Positions 59,991-64,000 of a stretch of DNA of 64,000 nucleotides are shown here, piece by piece. The number at the start of each line of letters is the position of its first letter. The stretch's first letter is position 1. The notes beneath the pieces were generated by a model, which ran no database searches, was not told the origin of the DNA, and worked only from the letters and a program-made list of their open reading frames with translations. Source of the DNA: Pseudomonas sp. 14P_8.1_Bac3 (GTDB taxonomy: Bacteria; Pseudomonadota; Gammaproteobacteria; Pseudomonadales; Pseudomonadaceae); contig NZ_JANLOD010000049.1 of assembly GCF_025466085.1 (NCBI RefSeq), positions 124,001 to 188,000 of the forward strand. Direction: 5' to 3'. The translations under genes and the position numbers were made by a program.

Positions 59991-61193
59991 ATGACAGCCT
60001 CTGCCCAACCCCCTCGTACCGCCCATGTGATTCGCTCGGACGCCGAGGCGATTGCCGTCGCCCACAAGCTCGCCGCGCGCTTTGCCGTCGAGGCCAGCGT
60101 GCGCGATCGCGAGCGGCGCTTGCCAGTCGCCGAGCTCGACGAGTTTTCCGCCAGCGGGCTGTGGGGGATTACGGTGCCCAAGGCCTACGGTGGCGCCGGC
60201 GTGTCCTACGTCACCGTCGCTGAAGTGATCAAGATCATCTCCGCCGCCGATTCTTCCCTTGGCCAGATCCCGCAAAACCACCTTGGCGTGCTCGACATCC
60301 TGCTGCAAACCGCCAGCGACGAGCAGAAGCGCTACTACTTCGAAAAAGTCTTGCAGGGCTACCGGTTCGGCAACGCCTTCTCCGAGTCAAAAAGCAAAAA
60401 CGCCGGGGCCTTTGAAACCCGCATTCGTTTCGACGCGGACAGCGCCCAAATTGACGGCGAGAAGTTCTACTGCACCGGCGCACTGTTCGCGCACATCGTC
60501 CCCGCCGTCGCGGTCAACGAGCAGAACCAGGCCTTCATTGCTTTCATCGAACGGGACAATCCCGGCCTGACCGTTATCGACAGTTGGGACGGCTTCGGCC
60601 AGCGCACCACCGCCAGCGGCGGTGTCACGTTGAACGCAGTAAAGGTGCCACTCAGCGCGGTGATTCCGGCACACAAGGCGTTCGACGAACCCACCGCCGA
60701 CGGTCCGATCTCGCAAATTATCCAGGCCGCGGTGGACACCGGCATCGCCGTCGGCGCACTGGAAGAAACCAAACGCTACGCCCGTGAATCCCGGCCCTGG
60801 ATCGACAGCGGCCAGGATCATGGCTGGCAGGATCCGTTCAGCATCGCTGCGATCGGCGACCTCGAATGGCGCGTCCACGGCACGGAAGCGATCCTCAGGA
60901 AAGCCGGCCAGGCCATCGACGCCGCCTTGCTCAACGCCAACGAAGACACCGTGGCCAACGCCTCGGTGGTGGTGGCCCAGGCCAAAGTCCTGTCTGCCGA
61001 AATCGCCTTGCTCGCCAGCAGCAAACTGTTCGAACTGGCCGGCACCCGCTCGGTGCTCGGCAAATACAACCTCGACCGCCACTGGCGCAACGCGCGAACC
61101 CACACCCTGCACGATCCGGCACGCTGGAAATACCACCTGATCGGCAACTACCTGCTCAACGGCGTGAAGCCTGCGCGCCACGCCTGGAACTGA
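59991..61193 (+). CDS. sfnB: SfnB-family sulfur-acquisition oxidoreductase (acyl-CoA dehydrogenase fold)
   Basis: This 400-residue flavoprotein has the acyl-CoA-dehydrogenase-like N-terminal helices, a beta domain (about 135-220) and a C-terminal four-helix domain. NHLGVLDIL, GNAFSESKSKNAG and RWKYHLIGNYLLNG are typical of SfnB/DszC-type monooxygenase-like enzymes. The family is induced by sulfur starvation. It begins an operon with an ACAD-like short protein and a flavin monooxygenase. The exact substrate (an organosulfur compound) is not shown. Confidence 0.88.
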   Translation: MTASAQPPRTAHVIRSDAEAIAVAHKLAARFAVEASVRDRERRLPVAELDEFSASGLWGITVPKAYGGAGVSYVTVAEVIKIISAADSSLGQIPQNHLGVLDILLQTASDEQKRYYFEKVLQGYRFGNAFSESKSKNAGAFETRIRFDADSAQIDGEKFYCTGALFAHIVPAVAVNEQNQAFIAFIERDNPGLTVIDSWDGFGQRTTASGGVTLNAVKVPLSAVIPAHKAFDEPTADGPISQIIQAAVDTGIAVGALEETKRYARESRPWIDSGQDHGWQDPFSIAAIGDLEWRVHGTEAILRKAGQAIDAALLNANEDTVANASVVVAQAKVLSAEIALLASSKLFELAGTRSVLGKYNLDRHWRNARTHTLHDPARWKYHLIGNYLLNGVKPARHAWN

Positions 61194-61203
61194 GGAGCTC
61201 ACC

Positions 61204-61653
61204 ATGAACGCCTTGACCCAACCGCTGGCTGCCGGGCATTCCCTGGCCAAGAGTCAGCATGATCTGCACAACGCCCGCAGCCTGCTCGATGCGACCCTGC
61301 GGGTGGTCCGCCAACAGACCGACCTCACGCATGACCCGTATGTCATCAGCCGATTTGGCGACGTGCAGATTCGCATCGACGTGGCCGCCGCGCTGCTCGA
61401 ACGGGCCGCAGGTTTCCTCGACAGTCATGAAGACGGCACCGAGATCAGTGTTGCCATTGCCGAATCCGAACTGGCCAGTGCGGAAGCGCTTAACACCGCC
61501 AGCAACGCCGAGTTCGAACTGACCGGACGCCGCACGGAGTTGCCCGGTTCGCTGCACGATCCACTGCGCTGGAAGCTCCACCTCATTGGCAACTTCCGCC
61601 TCAACGGCATTCATCCCCCCGGTTTTTCTCCATCTGCAAAGGGAGCCGAGTAA
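61204..61653 (+). CDS. Free-standing C-terminal acyl-CoA dehydrogenase domain
   Basis: This 149-residue helical protein lacks the N-terminal and beta domains of ACADs and looks like only the C-terminal bundle. Its end, DPLRWKLHLIGNFRLNGIHP, matches the end of the preceding SfnB. It starts ten bases after sfnB and ends one base before the monooxygenase ATG. It may be a subunit partner of SfnB or the remnant of a second copy; the coding frame is intact. Confidence 0.72.
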   Translation: MNALTQPLAAGHSLAKSQHDLHNARSLLDATLRVVRQQTDLTHDPYVISRFGDVQIRIDVAAALLERAAGFLDSHEDGTEISVAIAESELASAEALNTASNAEFELTGRRTELPGSLHDPLRWKLHLIGNFRLNGIHPPGFSPSAKGAE

Positions 61654-63057
61654 ATGGCCCGTGAAATTCGTCTCAACGCCTTTGACATGAACTGCGTTGG
61701 TCACCAGTCGCCCGGTTTGTGGGCACATCCGCGGGATCGCTCGTGGCAGTACAAGGACCTTGAATACTGGACCGATCTGGCAAAGATCCTCGAGCGCGGC
61801 AAGTTCGATGGCCTGTTCATCGCCGACGTGCTGGGCATCTATGACGTCTACAACGGCAACGGTGACGCGGCGATTCGCCAGGCGGCGCAGGTGCCGGTCA
61901 ACGATCCGCTGCAATTGATCCCGCCGATGGCGCTGGTCACCGAACACCTGGGTTTTGGCCTGACCGCGTCGCTGTCGTTCGAGCACCCGTATCCGTTCGC
62001 CCGCCGCTTGTCGACGCTGGATCACCTGACCAAGGGCCGCGCCGGCTGGAACATCGTCACCTCTTATCTGGAAAGCGGCGCCAAGAATCTCGGGCAGAAA
62101 GCCCAGACCGAGCACGACGCCCGCTACGACTTTGCCGAGGAATACCTGGAGGTTTGCTACAAGCTCTGGGAGGGCAGTTGGGAAGAGGGCGCCATCCTGC
62201 GCGATCGCGAGCGGCGGATCTTCAGCGACCCGAGCAAAATCCACGAAATCCAGCACGTCGGCAAACACTTCCAGGTGCCCGGCATTCACCTTTGCGAACC
62301 GTCGCCGCAGCGCACGCCAGTGCTGTATCAGGCGGGAGCGTCGAGCCGTGGCAAGCAGTTTGCGGCCGAGCATGCCGAATGCGTGTTCGTCGCGGCGCCG
62401 TCGAAAGTGTTGTTGAAAAAAACCGTCGCCGACATCCGTCGACGCGCCGCCGAGGCCGGACGCGATCCGTCGAAGATCCTGATTTTCAACCTGCAGACCG
62501 TGATCCTTGGTGAGACCGATGCCAAGGCCAAGGCCAAGTTCGAGGAATACAAAACCTGGGTCAGCTATGAAGGCGCGATGGCGTTGATTTCCGGCTGGAC
62601 CGGGATTGATTTCAGCCAGTTCAAACCGGACGAACCGCTCAAGCATGTGCACACCAACGCCATTCAATCGGCGGTGGAAGCGTTCTCCACGGCGGATCCG
62701 AACAAGGTCTGGACGCCCAACGAACTGGCGGATTGGGTGGGGATTGGCGGGTTTGGTCCGCTGTTCGTCGGCAGCCCCGAGACCGTGGCTGACCTGTTGC
62801 AGGAATGGGTTGAAGAGACCGATGTGGACGGTTTCAACCTGGCCTATGCGCTGACCCATGAAACCTTCATCGATGCCGTGGAACTGCTGGTGCCGGAGTT
62901 GCAGAAGCGCGGGGTCTACAAGACCGAATACGCGCCGGGCACGTTGCGCGAGAAGTTGTTCGGCGAAGGGGCGCGGTTGCCGGAGATTCATCCGGGGGCG
63001 GGGTATCGGGATCTGGCGGGGTTGCGGCAGCAGCAGAAGAAGGTGGTGTCTGCGTAG
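61654..63057 (+). CDS. FMN-dependent monooxygenase, NtaA/SnaA/DszA/DmoA family
   Basis: This 467-residue enzyme of the bacterial luciferase-like superfamily matches the two-component NtaA/DszA group: LNAFDMNCVGHQSPGLWAHP at the start, SFEHPYPFARRLSTLDHLT, and KGRAGWNIVTSYL. Family members oxidise dibenzothiophene sulfone, dimethylsulfide or chelators with reduced FMN supplied by a separate reductase. Its position after sfnB implies an organosulfur substrate. It is the last gene of the sfnB operon. Confidence 0.9.
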   Translation: MAREIRLNAFDMNCVGHQSPGLWAHPRDRSWQYKDLEYWTDLAKILERGKFDGLFIADVLGIYDVYNGNGDAAIRQAAQVPVNDPLQLIPPMALVTEHLGFGLTASLSFEHPYPFARRLSTLDHLTKGRAGWNIVTSYLESGAKNLGQKAQTEHDARYDFAEEYLEVCYKLWEGSWEEGAILRDRERRIFSDPSKIHEIQHVGKHFQVPGIHLCEPSPQRTPVLYQAGASSRGKQFAAEHAECVFVAAPSKVLLKKTVADIRRRAAEAGRDPSKILIFNLQTVILGETDAKAKAKFEEYKTWVSYEGAMALISGWTGIDFSQFKPDEPLKHVHTNAIQSAVEAFSTADPNKVWTPNELADWVGIGGFGPLFVGSPETVADLLQEWVEETDVDGFNLAYALTHETFIDAVELLVPELQKRGVYKTEYAPGTLREKLFGEGARLPEIHPGAGYRDLAGLRQQQKKVVSA

Positions 63058-63059
63058 AC

Positions 63060-63223
63060 GCCTTCGCGAGCAAGCCCGCTCCCACAGGTAATCGGAGTCG
63101 TACACGGATACTGCGGCCCACAGGAGTCAAATGTGGGAGCGGGCTTGCTCGCGAAGAGGCCGGCACATTCAACAGTGATATCGCCTGCCACACCGTTTTC
63201 GCGAGTGAGCCCGCTCCCACAGG
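63060..63223. repeat. Three REP arms
   Basis: CTTCGCGAGCAAGCCCGCTC (from 63062), ATGTGGGAGCGGGCTTGCTC (from 63131) and TTTCGCGAGTGAGCCCGCTC (from 63198) alternate in orientation, making a tail-to-tail pair plus a third arm. They fill most of the gap after the monooxygenase. Confidence 0.8.
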
Positions 63224-63294
63224 TAGTTGGTGTCGTTTCACATATTCAGCCCAGCGGACCACCGCACGCTTTTGCCATGAACAGGAGGTCATCC

Positions 63295-64000
63295 ATGAGC
63301 GTGCACGAACTCAAGCGTCCGCCAATTGCGGACATCGCCGAGTGGCGGGTCGATCTGCCAAGGACTCTGGAGCAGTTGCGCCACTGGGCCCAGGTCAGCC
63401 CGTTGCACCCGGCATTGCGCCACAAGCGTCATGGCCAATGGTTTGTCTGGCGCTGGATCGATGTCCTGCGGGATGTCGAGCGCCTGGCCGATGGTTTGCG
63501 CCAGCAAGGTTTCACCGAGGATTCGCGCCTGGCCCTCAGCGGCGCGTTCGACCCCGATTTGTTGCTGCTGGCCCTGTCTGCCCAACACATCGGTGGGCAG
63601 ATACTGACGCTGCCGGACAACCTCGACCCCGAATCCCTGCAGCAAACCCTGAGGCGAATCCGCCCCACCCACGCCTTCGTCCAAGGCCGACAGACCCAGC
63701 AACGCTGGCTCAACCAGGGCCAGACCCTGCTGAACTTCAGCGACTTGCTCGGCCCGGCGGACGCCCCGCAACGGCTCAACCGCTGGAACACCGGCTCGCA
63801 GCTCTGGAGCGAAGAGGGCACGCACTGGCAGAGCGGCCTGCACGTACTGCTCGAGCAATGGCTCAACAGCGGCCACTGCCTCGCCTTCCCGGAAAGCCCC
63901 GGCAGCGCCAGCCGCGACCGTCGGGAAGTGGCGCCATCCGGCCTGCTGCTGTCCGCCGAGCGCCTGCAACGGTTGGCGGCGGAAATCGAAAGCCGCCTCG
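63295..64000 (+). CDS. AMP-binding/acyl-CoA synthetase-like protein (partial)
   Basis: The frame starts at ATG 63295 after AGGAGG (63283-63288) and is open to the end of the window (235 residues seen). The visible part resembles the N-terminal domain of fatty-acyl/AMP-binding synthetases (HPALRHKRHGQWFVWRWIDV, DGLRQQGF, LLALSAQHIGGQILTLPDNL), without the ATP motif yet, which would come later. Function awaits the missing part. Confidence 0.65.
   Translation, partial: MSVHELKRPPIADIAEWRVDLPRTLEQLRHWAQVSPLHPALRHKRHGQWFVWRWIDVLRDVERLADGLRQQGFTEDSRLALSGAFDPDLLLLALSAQHIGGQILTLPDNLDPESLQQTLRRIRPTHAFVQGRQTQQRWLNQGQTLLNFSDLLGPADAPQRLNRWNTGSQLWSEEGTHWQSGLHVLLEQWLNSGHCLAFPESPGSASRDRREVAPSGLLLSAERLQRLAAEIESRL

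Noticed and set aside
61156..63105. 649-codon minus-strand ORF opposite the sulfur operon
   Set aside because: Antisense to the ACAD fragment and monooxygenase, no recognisable domain, and the frame runs through REP sequence.

Overview
This 64 kb window is a chromosomal stretch of a Pseudomonas of the fluorescens group. The evidence is the high GC, dense short operons, families typical of that group (FecI/FecR/receptor iron locus, six-gene ShaA-G antiporter, SfnB sulfur-scavenging genes, MXKDX repeat protein, DUF2388, DUF2789, DUF3995) and many fluorescens-type REP elements (core GTAGGAGCGAGC / TCGCGAGCAAGC) between genes. I see no rRNA, tRNA, CRISPR array, prophage or insertion sequence. The window opens just upstream of a TolQ-like gene and ends inside an AMP-binding gene.

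Layout. 0-2 kb: TolQ-TolR-TonB-like energy module. 2-5.5 kb: MFS exporter, LysR regulator and old-yellow-enzyme reductase. 5.6-9.7 kb: Fur-boxed FecI-type sigma factor, FecR-type regulator and STN-containing siderophore receptor. 10-14 kb: acetyltransferase, then a LuxR regulator divergent from a polyamine-type binding protein and a DmpA-type aminopeptidase. 14-17 kb: rRNA methyltransferase, a cytochrome b plus Tat molybdoenzyme pair, and the MXKDX repeat protein. 17.5-22 kb: a formaldehyde-activating-enzyme homologue (fae) in an operon with an aldo/keto reductase and a semialdehyde dehydrogenase, followed by an MFS importer. 22-27 kb: LysR, stand-alone receiver, HAD phosphatase, methyltransferase-like membrane protein, and a GlxA-type regulator divergent from a short-chain dehydrogenase (SDR). 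27.8-35.8 kb: an amino-acid catabolic island (MocR regulator, FAD amino-acid dehydrogenase and RidA, divergent from an APC permease and a four-gene polar amino-acid ABC transporter). 36-41 kb: an atypical SDR, DinB protein, a decayed MFS gene, and a LysR divergent from an aldo/keto reductase-SDR-SRPBCC operon. 41-46 kb: OmpR-type two-component system, a sigma-54-promoted membrane protein with a 24-residue partner, GST and a two-cysteine DksA paralogue. 46-52 kb: chemoreceptor, small conserved proteins and an orphan ProX-like binding protein. 52-58 kb: sha antiporter operon. 58-64 kb: EamA exporter divergent from an XRE-cupin regulator, then a sigma-54-promoted sulfur-acquisition operon.

The most coherent multi-gene systems are the fae operon (no tetrahydromethanopterin pathway genes nearby), the MocR-controlled amino-acid island with repeated GCTTGTCA sites, and the sulfur operon, where a -24/-12 promoter sits 85 bases downstream of a palindrome and a free-standing C-terminal acyl-CoA-dehydrogenase domain lies between SfnB and a two-component-type flavin monooxygenase. 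REP sequences also shape genes here: three CDSs take their TAG stop from the REP motif, one terminator resembles a REP, and a truncated transporter lies between two pieces of REP debris.
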